64,000 nucleotides of DNA from Ga0077555 sp046154645. Its GTDB lineage: Bacteria > Pseudomonadota > Alphaproteobacteria > Rhizobiales > Hyphomicrobiaceae. A program made the translations under genes and the position numbers. Numbering within the stretch: position 1 is the stretch's first letter; each line of letters begins with the position of its first letter. Below the pieces are notes generated by a model that searched no databases, was not told the DNA's origin, and saw nothing but the letters and a program-made list of their open reading frames with translations. Shown here one piece after another: positions 35,121 through 43,549 of the stretch. Location of the stretch: the NCBI GenBank assembly GCA_046154645.1, contig JBJXDZ010000082.1, positions 1 through 64,000 on the forward strand, read 5' to 3'.

Positions 35121-35399
35121 ATGGATCAGACGGCTACCAAGATCATCGACATCCTGAAGAAGCACATGAAGGAGCCGCGGGATGATATCAGCCTTGATAC
35201 TGCGATGGCTGACCTCAAGATCGAATCCGTCGACCTGGCGCTGATCATCTTCGAGATCGAGGACGCCTTCGGGATCGAGATCCCCTACAACGCCAACGAC
35301 ACCGAGGAAGCCTCGGCCTTCAAGTCGGTCGGCTCCGTGGTGGAGCGCGTCAAGAACGTGATCGCCTCGACGCAAGCCAAGGCCGCAGCAAAGGCCTGA
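35121..35399 (+). CDS. Acyl carrier protein
   Basis: The 92-residue acidic helical protein has the ACP fold. The phosphopantetheine Ser is in L-K-I-E-S-V-D-L-A-L, where the usual D-S-L is E-S-V. Helix 3 follows as I-I-F-E-I-E-D-A-F-G-I-E-I-P. The C-terminal Ala/Lys tail is longer than in AcpP. GGGAGAG precedes the ATG. It is paired with a ketoacyl-ACP synthase 105 bases downstream and is probably a specialised ACP rather than the main AcpP, which normally sits between fabG and fabF. Confidence 0.9.
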   Translation: MDQTATKIIDILKKHMKEPRDDISLDTAMADLKIESVDLALIIFEIEDAFGIEIPYNANDTEEASAFKSVGSVVERVKNVIASTQAKAAAKA

Positions 35400-35504
35400 G
35401 CGCAGCACAACGTCCTGCCGACGTGAGCAGGGGACTTGAGCAGCCTTGGCGCGCAGCGCCGGGGCATGACTGGACGCTCGGGGGGCCCGAGAAGGAATTG
35501 GCAA

Positions 35505-36737
35505 TTGTCTGATACATCGACGGCACGGCGCCGAGTGGTCGTGACTGGCATGGGCGCGGTAACGCCTATCGGTCTCGACGTCAGCGAATTCTGGACCTCG
35601 GTAAAGGCCGGTCGGTGCGGCATCAGCCGGATCGAGAACTGGCCGGTGGAAGACCTGTACATTCATATCGCGGGCGAGATCAAAGGCTTTGATCCCGCCA
35701 AGCATGTGAAAAGCAAGAAGGTCCAGTACGGTGATCGCTACTCCTGGTTCGCCGGCCGCGCGGCCGATGAAGCCTGGGCCCAGGCCGGCTTGCCGGTGCC
35801 CTTCGACAAGCCCTATCGGGCGGCCTCCATCATCGGCTCGGGTGCCGGCGGCTTCTCAACCACCGAAACGGCCTATCGCGACCTCTTCATCCTGAAGAAG
35901 AAGGCCACCAACCCGCTGACCTTGCTGCGCATCATCGGCTCGTCGGCGGCCGCTCACGTCGGTATCGAATACGGCATCAAGGGCCCGACCTTCGCCACCT
36001 GCTCGGCCTGCTCCACGGCGACGCACGCCATCGGCATCGGCATCGATTACATTCGCCATGGTGTGTGCGACGTGGCCGTCACCGGCGCCAGCGAAGCCGT
36101 CTTGACCTTTGGCTCGCTGCGCGTCTGGCAGGCCATGCGCGTGCTGTCGCCGGACGGCCTGTTCCCGTTCTCGAAGAAGCGCAATGGCACCGTGCTTGGC
36201 GAGGGCGCCGGTGTCCTGATCCTGGAAGAGCTGGAACATGCGCGCAAGCGTGGCGCCAAGATTCTGGCGGAGGTGGTAGGCTACGGCCTGTCCTCGGATT
36301 CGAAGGACATGGTGAACCCCGACGTCGAGGGGCCCCGGAGCGCCATGCAGATGGCGCTTGACGATGCCGGCATCCAGGCCTCCGAGGTCGACTATCTCAA
36401 TGCCCACGGCACGGCCACCACACTCAACGACGTCAACGAGACCAACGCGGTCAAGATGGTGTTCGGTGACAGCGCCTCCAAGCTCGCGATTTCGTCGACC
36501 AAGTCCATGACCGGGCATCTGCTCGGAGCCGGCGGCGCCGTCGAGGCCATTGCCTGCATCAAGGCCATGGAGGACAGCTTCATTCCGGCCACCATCAATC
36601 TCGCCGAGCCGGATCCGAAGTGCGATCTCGACTACGTGCCGAATGTCGGCCGCCAGCAGAAGGTCCGTTACGCCATGTCGAACTCGTTCGCATTCGGCGG
36701 CCTTAACGCCGTGCTGCTGTTCGGTCCGGCGCCTTAA
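35505..36737 (+). CDS. Beta-ketoacyl-ACP synthase II (FabF-like)
   Basis: The condensing enzyme is about 410 residues. The N-terminus is R-R-V-V-V-T-G-M-G-A-V-T-P-I-G and the nucleophilic Cys is in C-S-A-C-S-T-A-T-H-A. The two active-site His are in N-A-H-G-T-A-T and S-M-T-G-H-L-L-G-A-G-G. It elongates acyl-ACP with malonyl-ACP, presumably on the ACP encoded just upstream. The start is probably TTG at 35505, with AAGGA 8 bases before it. An ATG at 35466 would add 13 residues but has a poor ribosome binding site. Confidence 0.9.
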   Translation: MSDTSTARRRVVVTGMGAVTPIGLDVSEFWTSVKAGRCGISRIENWPVEDLYIHIAGEIKGFDPAKHVKSKKVQYGDRYSWFAGRAADEAWAQAGLPVPFDKPYRAASIIGSGAGGFSTTETAYRDLFILKKKATNPLTLLRIIGSSAAAHVGIEYGIKGPTFATCSACSTATHAIGIGIDYIRHGVCDVAVTGASEAVLTFGSLRVWQAMRVLSPDGLFPFSKKRNGTVLGEGAGVLILEELEHARKRGAKILAEVVGYGLSSDSKDMVNPDVEGPRSAMQMALDDAGIQASEVDYLNAHGTATTLNDVNETNAVKMVFGDSASKLAISSTKSMTGHLLGAGGAVEAIACIKAMEDSFIPATINLAEPDPKCDLDYVPNVGRQQKVRYAMSNSFAFGGLNAVLLFGPAP

Positions 36738-36787
36738 CGCACGCCTTCAGGTGTTGCCCACCTGCAACTGGCGCGGTATGGGTCCAC

Positions 36788-37237
36788 ATGGCTCCGACCA
36801 ACATCCTGCGTGAGGGTAGCAAGAAGCAGCCGTCCCGCCCGCGAGCGACATCCGCCCCTCGCCGCGAGATCCTGATCCGCGCCGGCCGCGTCGCCATACG
36901 CGCACGCCTGCTTGATACCACGACCGCCGATCGGATCTGGACCACGCTGCCGATCTATTCCACCGCCGAGACGTGGGGGAAGGCGGTTCATTTCGAGACG
37001 CATGCCGAGACCGGTCGCGAAAAGGCCGCCAAATGGAACGTGGCGCCGGGCGAGATTGCCTTCTGGGCCGAAGAGGATCGCATTCTCATCGGTTTCGGGA
37101 TGACGCCGTTGTCGCGTCCGGGCGAGATCCGCTTGCCGTGCCCCTGTAACATCTGGGCGGTTGCCCTCGACGACGTCGCCGCCCTCGCCAAAGTGCACCC
37201 CGGAGAGCGCGTCGCTGTGCTCGAGGCAGACTCCTGA
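36788..37237 (+). CDS. Cyclophilin-like (PF04126-type) protein
   Basis: The 149-residue protein has a basic disordered N-terminus (about 1-25) and then a beta-barrel domain resembling the TM1367-like cyclophilin fold. Markers are A-R-L-L-D-T-T-T-A-D-R-I-W-x-x-L-P, W-G-K-A-V-H-F, G-E-I-A-F-W and the closing L-P-C-P-C-N-I-W-A. Peptidyl-prolyl isomerase activity has not been established for this family. It follows the ketoacyl synthase by 50 bases but has only a weak ribosome binding site. Confidence 0.72.
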   Translation: MAPTNILREGSKKQPSRPRATSAPRREILIRAGRVAIRARLLDTTTADRIWTTLPIYSTAETWGKAVHFETHAETGREKAAKWNVAPGEIAFWAEEDRILIGFGMTPLSRPGEIRLPCPCNIWAVALDDVAALAKVHPGERVAVLEADS

Positions 37238-37252
37238 CACGCTCTCGCTTGT

Positions 37253-38287
37253 TCAATCCCGCTGCACCGCCACCCGTTGGCCGCTGGCCCCGGCCTCGAG
37301 CAGCGCATCGATCAGGCGATGCACGCGCAGTGCTTCGCGGCCCGTCACGCGCGGCGCACGCTTGGCGACAATCGCCTCGATGAAGTCGGCCCAAACAGCG
37401 CGGTGATAGTCGTGCGGGAACGCCATCGGGTCAGCGCCCGTACCGCCCGCTGAGCCGTCGGCACCCAACTCCTCACGCGTTCCGTCCATGAACTGCACGA
37501 CCAGCGATGTGCCGGCGAGGCTCGCCGAGCCTTTGGTGCCCGCGATATCGATCCTTTCGGCGGCGCCGGGATAGGCAGCCGTGGTGGCATCGATGACACC
37601 CAGCGCGCCGTTGTCGAAGCGCACGCCGGCCACCACCATGTCCTCGGTCTCCATGCGATGCACGGGCGAGGTCACGGCATAGCCCGTTACTTCGGCGATG
37701 GGACCGGCCAGGGACAGCATCAGGTCCAGCGTGTGAATGCCCTGTGTGAGCAGCACGCCGCCGCCGTCGCGCGCCTTGGTGCCACGGCCCGGCTCATCGT
37801 AGTAGCCTTGCGGCCGCCACAGCCGGATCGATGTCGAGCACGAAATGATATCGCCAAGCGCGCCGCCGGCCATGATGGTGCGCAAGCGCTCACCGGCAGG
37901 ACGAAAGCGATGCTGCAGCATGACGGCCATGGTGACACCGGCGCGTTCCGCGATCTCGACCAAGTCCAGCGAGCGCGCGGTCGAAATTTCGAGCGGTTTT
38001 TCCAGCAGGATGTGCTTGCCCGCCGCAGCCGCCCGTCGAACGAGATCGAGATGCGTGTTCGGTGGCGTCAGGATGCCGACGGCAGTGATGCCTGGATCTG
38101 CGAAAATGCTGTCGAGGCTGCTGGCTGGCGGAAACGGGAACGCCGCGCTGAATTTCTCGCGCCGCGCCGCGCTCGGGGCAAAGGCTGCGACCACATCGGC
38201 TTCACCCGCCGCCACGAGGTCGACCAGCCCCTTGGCGTGCGGCGTCACGGCCATGCCGAGGCCGACGAGTGCGATTCTGGGCTTCAT
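37253..38287 (-). CDS. Gfo/Idh/MocA-family NAD(P)-dependent oxidoreductase
   Basis: The 344-residue protein has an N-terminal Rossmann domain (R-I-A-L-V-G-L-G-M, then I-L-T-P-P-N-T-H and H-I-L-L-E-K-P-L-E with the family Lys). The C-terminal alpha/beta domain has G-G-V-L-L-T-Q-G-I-H-T-L-D, where Gln/His sit at the usual catalytic positions. Such enzymes oxidise or reduce sugars, inositols or similar carbonyls, and the substrate is not evident. GGAG precedes the ATG. It is 37 bases downstream of the zinc dehydrogenase gene, so the two are likely cotranscribed. Confidence 0.88.
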   Translation of the reverse strand: MKPRIALVGLGMAVTPHAKGLVDLVAAGEADVVAAFAPSAARREKFSAAFPFPPASSLDSIFADPGITAVGILTPPNTHLDLVRRAAAAGKHILLEKPLEISTARSLDLVEIAERAGVTMAVMLQHRFRPAGERLRTIMAGGALGDIISCSTSIRLWRPQGYYDEPGRGTKARDGGGVLLTQGIHTLDLMLSLAGPIAEVTGYAVTSPVHRMETEDMVVAGVRFDNGALGVIDATTAAYPGAAERIDIAGTKGSASLAGTSLVVQFMDGTREELGADGSAGGTGADPMAFPHDYHRAVWADFIEAIVAKRAPRVTGREALRVHRLIDALLEAGASGQRVAVQRD

Positions 38288-38324
38288 GCCTGCTCCAAAT
38301 CCAGCGCGTGACGAACCGAGTCCC

Positions 38325-39425
38325 TTAGTCGAACGTGATCACACCGCGCGCCACTTGGCCCTTGGCCATGATCTGGAAGCCCTCGTTGATCTCCTCGAAC
38401 GTGTAGGTGCGCGAGATCAGGTCGTCGAGATTGAGCCGCTTCTCCATGGCGAGATCGGCGAGCATGCCGAAATCCACGGCCGGCCGCACCGAGCCGTAGT
38501 AGGTGCCGGACAGCGTCTTCTCGCCATAGACCATCAGATGCGGCGCGATTGGCGCCCGGGTCGAGAAGGCGGGAATGCCGACAATCACGGCGTGACCGGC
38601 CGGCGCCAGCGCATCGACGATCTGCAGCACCGTCGGCTCCGTGCCGATGGCGTCGAAGGCGTAGTCGACGCCGAGGCCGGTAATCTCCATCACCGTTTTG
38701 ATCACGTCCTGACGCTTGCCATTGATGATGTGTGTGGCACCGAAGTGCGTGGCCATCTGCAGCTTGTTGTCGAGCAGATCGCAGGCAATGATGGTTTTCG
38801 CACCGGCCAGCCGCGCGCCCTGGATGACATTGAGGCCAACGCCGCCGCAACCGACGACCAGCACGCTGGAGCCCGCCTCCACCTTGGCGTGGCGAATGGC
38901 TGCGCCGACGCCCGTCGCCACCGAGCAGCCGATGATCGCCGCATGCGTCCACGGCAGATCCTTGCGCACCTTCACCACCTGATCGGCCGGGCACACCGAA
39001 TATTCGGTGAAGGTGCCGATACGCGCCATGACGTTGATCGACTCGCCATTGAGTTTCACGCGTGACGTGCCGTCATGCATGCCCCAGCGCGGCGTATCGT
39101 TGAAGCCGATGCACAGCACCGTACGCCCCCTTGAGCAGTAGGGGCAATGGCCGCAGTTGGAGCGGAACGAGAAGATGACGTGATCGCCCTTCTTGACGTG
39201 GGTGACGTTGGCGCCAACTTCGACCACCTCACCGGCCGCCTCGTGGCCAAGCACCATCGGCAATGGTAGCGGCCAGTCGCCAATCATGATGTGCCAGTCG
39301 GACATGCACACGCCTGCGGCCTTGACCTTGACGCGCACCTCGCCGGCCTTCGGACCTTCCTGCTCCAGCTCGAGAATTTCCAGGGGCTTGTTGACCTGTG
39401 TGAGTACGGCAGCGCGGGTTTTCAT
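38325..39425 (-). CDS. Zinc-binding alcohol dehydrogenase, class III-like group
   Basis: This is a 366-residue medium-chain dehydrogenase. The catalytic zinc site is in A-G-V-C-M-S-D-W-H and G-H-E-A-A-G. The structural zinc lobe has N-C-G-H-C-P-Y-C-S-R-G and a later Cys in T-V-L-C. The coenzyme loop is V-V-G-C-G-G-V-G-L-N. The sequence resembles the NDMA-type or glutathione-dependent formaldehyde dehydrogenase branch, but the second ligand set S-D-W-H differs from the usual T-D-A/H, so the alcohol substrate is open. GAGGAA lies before the ATG at 39425; the upstream in-frame ATG at 39479 lacks this. Confidence 0.87.
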   Translation of the reverse strand: MKTRAAVLTQVNKPLEILELEQEGPKAGEVRVKVKAAGVCMSDWHIMIGDWPLPLPMVLGHEAAGEVVEVGANVTHVKKGDHVIFSFRSNCGHCPYCSRGRTVLCIGFNDTPRWGMHDGTSRVKLNGESINVMARIGTFTEYSVCPADQVVKVRKDLPWTHAAIIGCSVATGVGAAIRHAKVEAGSSVLVVGCGGVGLNVIQGARLAGAKTIIACDLLDNKLQMATHFGATHIINGKRQDVIKTVMEITGLGVDYAFDAIGTEPTVLQIVDALAPAGHAVIVGIPAFSTRAPIAPHLMVYGEKTLSGTYYGSVRPAVDFGMLADLAMEKRLNLDDLISRTYTFEEINEGFQIMAKGQVARGVITFD

Positions 39426-39469
39426 GGGGCGTTCCTCGAAGTTGTCAGGCGTCGATCGCGCGGGGCACA

Positions 39470-40999
39470 TCACTTCCACTTCGCACTATAGAACTGCGGC
39501 ATCTCGTCGGAGGTCGGCTTGAAGTCGAGTGTCTTCGTCCACGCGTAGTACTTGGCATAGGTGAAGAGGGGCATCCAGTAGGCCTCCTCCTGCAGCTTGG
39601 CCAGCGCTTTGGCCCATGCCGCCTTGCGCTTCTCGGGGTCGGTGAAGCTGTCGGCGTCCTCGATCATTTTCTTGATCTCGGGATCGCGCACCATGTCGTC
39701 CTGACCACCGGTGAAGTACTGCGAGCCCGTCGCCGTCACATCGGCAATGGAATTCGAACCCCAGGTCGAATGGTGAATGGCAACGCGCCCATTGCGCACC
39801 AACTCGTTGAGCGCCGCCAGCTGCAGGAAGTTGAGCTTGGGCTTCAGGCCAACGCGCGAGAGATCGCCGATTACGGCCTCGGTGTATTCCCGCTCGCGAT
39901 AGGCATAGAGGTCGAACTCGAAGCCGTTGGGATGGCCGGCCTCCGCCAGCAGCTTCTTGGCCTTGTCCGGGCTGTAATCGTATTTCGGTACGTCGCTCGA
40001 GCAGGCGAACACATCGGGGTGGCAGGCTGAATGAATCGCCACGGCCGATGGTCCGACCAGGTTCTTGGCAATCGCCTCTCGGTTGATGGCGTGCATCACA
40101 GCCTGCCGCACGCGCTTGTCCGTGAAGTACTTGACGCCGCTGCGGCCTGGCACATCGAAGGCGATGAAGGCGATGCGTAGCGTCTTCGCATTCTCGACGG
40201 TGATATTGGGCGCCGCCACCAAGCGCTCGGCCTGGTCCTTCGGCACGTCCCAGATCCAGTCGATGTTGCCGGTCATGAACTCGGCCAGCCGCGTGTTGGA
40301 CTCCTTCAGCGTCCGAAAGCGGATGTTGCCGATTTTAGCGCCGCTCTTGGGGGAATCCTTCATGTATTCGGGATTGCGCACCAGATGCACGAACTCACCG
40401 GGCTTCATCTCAGCCAGCTTGTAGGGACCGGTGCCGTTGGCGCGGACGGCGCCGAAATCAGGGCGGCCATCGGCTTTCTTTGGCGCCTTGTCGTAGTGGC
40501 CCTTCTCGACGATGAAGCCGAGCCCCGCCAGATGCGCCAGCGCCGCCGGGAACGGCCGCACCAGATTGATGCGCACCTTGTGCGTGTCGAGCTTCTCCGC
40601 CGCCTTGATCCAGTTCAGCAGCGTGTAGGTGAGGATGAGATTTTCGCGGTCGACCAGGAAGTTCAGGGTGTAGACGACGTCGTCGGCATCGAACGCCTTG
40701 CCCGAGTGGAACTTGACGTCGGTGCGCAGATCCATCTCGAGGGCCGTGTCCGAAACCCACGTCCACTTGGTCGCCAGCAGCGGCTTGATCGCCGCCGTCG
40801 CCGGATCGGCCATCACCAGGGTGTCCATCAGGTGATGGCTCAAGATGATGTTTTCGCGCGCATTGAAGTAGTAGGGATCGGTGATCGCCACATCCCGGTC
40901 CGTCGACCACACCAGCGTGTCATTGGCCTTGCCCGCCAGCGCCTCGCCGCCAAGCAGCGTCACCATCGCCACCGCCAACGACCCCAAGATCCGCCGCAT
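39470..40999 (-). CDS. ABC transporter substrate-binding protein, family 5, copy A
   Basis: The 509-residue periplasmic binding protein of the peptide/nickel/opine (SBP_bac_5) family has a signal peptide cut near A-L-A-G-K. It has D-P-x-Y-F-N-A-R-E-N at the first lobe, V-K-F-H-S-G-K-A-F-D-A-D-D-V, the G-T-G-P-Y-K-L motif at about 220 and the late Y-W-M-P-L-F-T-Y-A-K. It has no lipobox Cys. It is a close paralogue of the next gene; both carry V-P-K-D-Q-A-E-R-L and D-V-P-K-Y-D-Y. GGGAGGG precedes the ATG at 40999. No permease or ATPase gene is adjacent. Confidence 0.9.
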   Translation of the reverse strand: MRRILGSLAVAMVTLLGGEALAGKANDTLVWSTDRDVAITDPYYFNARENIILSHHLMDTLVMADPATAAIKPLLATKWTWVSDTALEMDLRTDVKFHSGKAFDADDVVYTLNFLVDRENLILTYTLLNWIKAAEKLDTHKVRINLVRPFPAALAHLAGLGFIVEKGHYDKAPKKADGRPDFGAVRANGTGPYKLAEMKPGEFVHLVRNPEYMKDSPKSGAKIGNIRFRTLKESNTRLAEFMTGNIDWIWDVPKDQAERLVAAPNITVENAKTLRIAFIAFDVPGRSGVKYFTDKRVRQAVMHAINREAIAKNLVGPSAVAIHSACHPDVFACSSDVPKYDYSPDKAKKLLAEAGHPNGFEFDLYAYREREYTEAVIGDLSRVGLKPKLNFLQLAALNELVRNGRVAIHHSTWGSNSIADVTATGSQYFTGGQDDMVRDPEIKKMIEDADSFTDPEKRKAAWAKALAKLQEEAYWMPLFTYAKYYAWTKTLDFKPTSDEMPQFYSAKWK

Positions 41000-41076
41000 G
41001 CATCCCTCCCGCTTCAGCAGTCCCAAACATGCGGAGCCCCGGCGCAACTGGCAAGCTGGCCGGGACTCCCTGGTCG

Positions 41077-42597
41077 TCACTTCCACTTGGTCTTGAAGAA
41101 CTGCGGGATCTCGTCAGAGGTTGCCCTGAAGTCCAGGTCCTTCGAGTAGACGTAGAACTTGGCGTAGGTAAACAGCGGCACCCAATAAGCCTCGTCAGCG
41201 ATGCGGGTCAGTGCTTGCTTCCAGATCGCCTTGCGCCGGTCGGGATCGATTGTGCCGTCGGCTTCCGCGATCAGTTTCATGACCTGCTCGTCCTTGGTCA
41301 TGTCGTCGGGGCTGCCGGTGAAGAAGTGCGCGGCAGCCGCCGACACATCCGGGATTGAGCTTGAGCCCCAGGTCAGGTTGGCCGCCGAGACCTGCCCCTT
41401 GTGGATGGCCTGCACCAGCGGCGCGTACTGCAGGAACACGAGCTTCGGCTTCAGGCCGACCTTCACCAGATCGCCGATGACGGCCTCAGTGAACTCACGC
41501 TCGCGATAGGCGTGCAGGTCAAACTCGAAGCCGTTCGGGAATCCAGCTTCGGCCAGCAGCTTCTTGGCCTTCTCCGGGTTGTAGTCGTACTTCGGCACGT
41601 CGGTCGCACACGCGAACTGATCGGGATGGCAGACAGAATGGATCACCTCGGACGGTGCCCCCACCAGGTTCTTGACCATCGACTCGCGGTTGATGGCATG
41701 GGCGAAGGCCTGCCGCACCCGCTTGTCGGCGAACATCTTCTGGCTCGACACGCCTTTCACATCGAAGCCGATGTAGGAAAAGCGCAACGTCTTGGCGTTC
41801 TCGACGACGAGGTTTGGCGCCACCTTCAGGCGCTCGGCCTGATCCTTCGGCACATCCCACATCCAGTCGACGGCACCAGTCATCACCTCGGCGAGGCGCG
41901 TATTGCTGTCCTTGATGGTGCGGAACTTGATCTTGCCAATCTGCGGCTTGCCCTTGGGGCTGCCCTCCCAGTAGTTGGCGTTGCGCTCCATCAGGATCGA
42001 TTCACCCGGTTTCATCTCGGCCAGTCGATAGGGGCCGGTGCCATTGGCTGGCACGGCGCCGAAATCCTTCGAGCCATCGGGTTTGGCGGGCGCCTTGTCG
42101 TAGTGGCCCTTCTCCATGATGTTGGCCGAGCCGGCGAGATAGATCAGCGCTGTCGGGAAGGCCTTGTTGAGGTGAATCCGGACCTTGTGGCTCTCAAGCT
42201 TCTCGACGGTCTTGATCCACGACAGGTACGAGAAATTGAAGGAGCGGTTGTCCTTGTTGATGATGAAGTTGATCGAGTAGGCGACGTCTTCGGCATCCAG
42301 TTCCTTGCCCGAATGGAACTTCACACCCTTGCGGATCTCCAGGTCCAGCGTGGTCGGGTTCTCCCACTTCCACGCCGTCGCCAGCAGCGGTTGCGGCGCA
42401 TATTTCTCGTCGAGATGGATCAGACGGTCATAGAGCAGCGAGCCGATGATCACCATCTCGCGAGTGTTCAAATAGCTCGAATCGGTGATCGGGTTCTCGC
42501 GGTCGGTGGCCCAGACCAACGTGTCGTCTTTCTTGCCGGCTTCGGCGGCTCCCGCCGTGGCAAGAGCCAGGGCTGCAGCCAGTAGCAGTCGGCGCAT
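41077..42597 (-). CDS. ABC transporter substrate-binding protein, family 5, copy B
   Basis: The 506-residue sister of the gene downstream has a signal peptide of about 20 residues ending G-A-A-E-A-G. The same domain order is seen: V-K-F-H-S-G-K-E-L-D-A-E-D-V, G-T-G-P-Y-R-L-A-E-M-K-P-G-E, C-H-P-D-Q-F-A-C and Y-W-V-P-L-F-T-Y-A-K. Both end with S-D-E-x-P-Q-F followed by K-W-K. It probably feeds di- or oligopeptides, opines or other charged solutes to a permease encoded elsewhere. GGGAG lies about 10 bases before the ATG. Confidence 0.9.
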   Translation of the reverse strand: MRRLLLAAALALATAGAAEAGKKDDTLVWATDRENPITDSSYLNTREMVIIGSLLYDRLIHLDEKYAPQPLLATAWKWENPTTLDLEIRKGVKFHSGKELDAEDVAYSINFIINKDNRSFNFSYLSWIKTVEKLESHKVRIHLNKAFPTALIYLAGSANIMEKGHYDKAPAKPDGSKDFGAVPANGTGPYRLAEMKPGESILMERNANYWEGSPKGKPQIGKIKFRTIKDSNTRLAEVMTGAVDWMWDVPKDQAERLKVAPNLVVENAKTLRFSYIGFDVKGVSSQKMFADKRVRQAFAHAINRESMVKNLVGAPSEVIHSVCHPDQFACATDVPKYDYNPEKAKKLLAEAGFPNGFEFDLHAYREREFTEAVIGDLVKVGLKPKLVFLQYAPLVQAIHKGQVSAANLTWGSSSIPDVSAAAAHFFTGSPDDMTKDEQVMKLIAEADGTIDPDRRKAIWKQALTRIADEAYWVPLFTYAKFYVYSKDLDFRATSDEIPQFFKTKWK

Positions 42598-42711
42598 GAG
42601 GTTTGTCTCCCTTTGTCGAGGCCGCCGCGGTTATCCCCGCTTGGACGGCCGGTCCGGGGAGAGGTTTCCACCAAAGGGCGACGGAGAGCAAGGGGCGCTG
42701 CTATTCCGGGA

Positions 42712-43539
42712 CTACTCCAGCTTGAACCCTTTGCGCTTGACGAAGGCACCGAAGTCCGCGCGCTCGGACTCGGCGTATTGGCGGGCCTTATCCTCGCTCC
42801 AGCCATAATTGTCGCTTTTGCCGAAGCGGGCGACATTGCGCTGTTGGCGATAGGGGAAGATGCCATTGCGGCGCTTGTCGTAACCATCGACCACCTCGCG
42901 GGTCGTCTCGCTGAAACGGTCACGATGCACGGTGGCGCCAAGCGGCAAGCGCGCACTGATAAATGCCGGCGACGACGGCCAGCCGACGCCGAGACCCGCC
43001 ACCGGAAACACATGGTCCGGCAAACCCAGCATCTGCGAGACTTCCGTGGCGTGATTGCGAATGACGCTGATCGGGCAGCAGCCCACGCCCGCCATCTCAG
43101 CCGCGACCGCAAACGCCGACAGCGCGATGCCGGCATCGACGGCGGCATTGAAGAAGGCATCGAGGTGATCGTTGGCGAAGGCATGCCCGCGCCAGTCGTG
43201 CACTTGCCGCTGGCGACGGTTATTGCCGAGGAAGATCAACAGATGCGGCGCGCCGGGGATCCAGTCCTGGTCGGCCAGCAGCGTGTTGATGCGGGCGCGA
43301 TTGGCCTTGTCCTCGACGATCAGGATGTCGCGGCCCTGCAGATCGCTCTTCGTCGGCGACGAGAGCGCCAGGGCACACAGCGTGTCGAGCAGCGACACCG
43401 GCAGCGGCTCCGGCTTGAAGCGACGCACCACGCCGCGATTGGCCAGCGCCGCCACGCCGGGATGCCCTGCAAGCGCCGGCTCGATCTGATGCGCGAAATC
43501 TCCGAAACGCAGATCCAACGCGTCTTTCAACGACTTCAT
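42712..43539 (-). CDS. Nitroreductase-family flavoprotein
   Basis: The 275-residue FMN-dependent oxidoreductase has the N-terminal R-G-V-V-R-R-F-K-P-E-P-L, which holds the FMN phosphate Arg. It also has A-L-S-S-P-T-K-S-D-L-Q, G-I-A-L-S-A-F-A-V-A-A-E-M-A-G-V-G-C-C-P-I-S and G-L-G-V-G-W-P. Relatives reduce nitro groups, quinones or enones with NAD(P)H. The extended C-terminus (after about 220, Y-R-Q-Q-R-N-V-A-R-F-G) is typical of the longer NfsA-like members. GAGGGG precedes the ATG. It begins 10 bases after the uracil-DNA glycosylase stop, so the two form one transcript. Confidence 0.87.
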   Translation of the reverse strand: MKSLKDALDLRFGDFAHQIEPALAGHPGVAALANRGVVRRFKPEPLPVSLLDTLCALALSSPTKSDLQGRDILIVEDKANRARINTLLADQDWIPGAPHLLIFLGNNRRQRQVHDWRGHAFANDHLDAFFNAAVDAGIALSAFAVAAEMAGVGCCPISVIRNHATEVSQMLGLPDHVFPVAGLGVGWPSSPAFISARLPLGATVHRDRFSETTREVVDGYDKRRNGIFPYRQQRNVARFGKSDNYGWSEDKARQYAESERADFGAFVKRKGFKLE

Positions 43540-43549
43540 GGGGCGCCCC

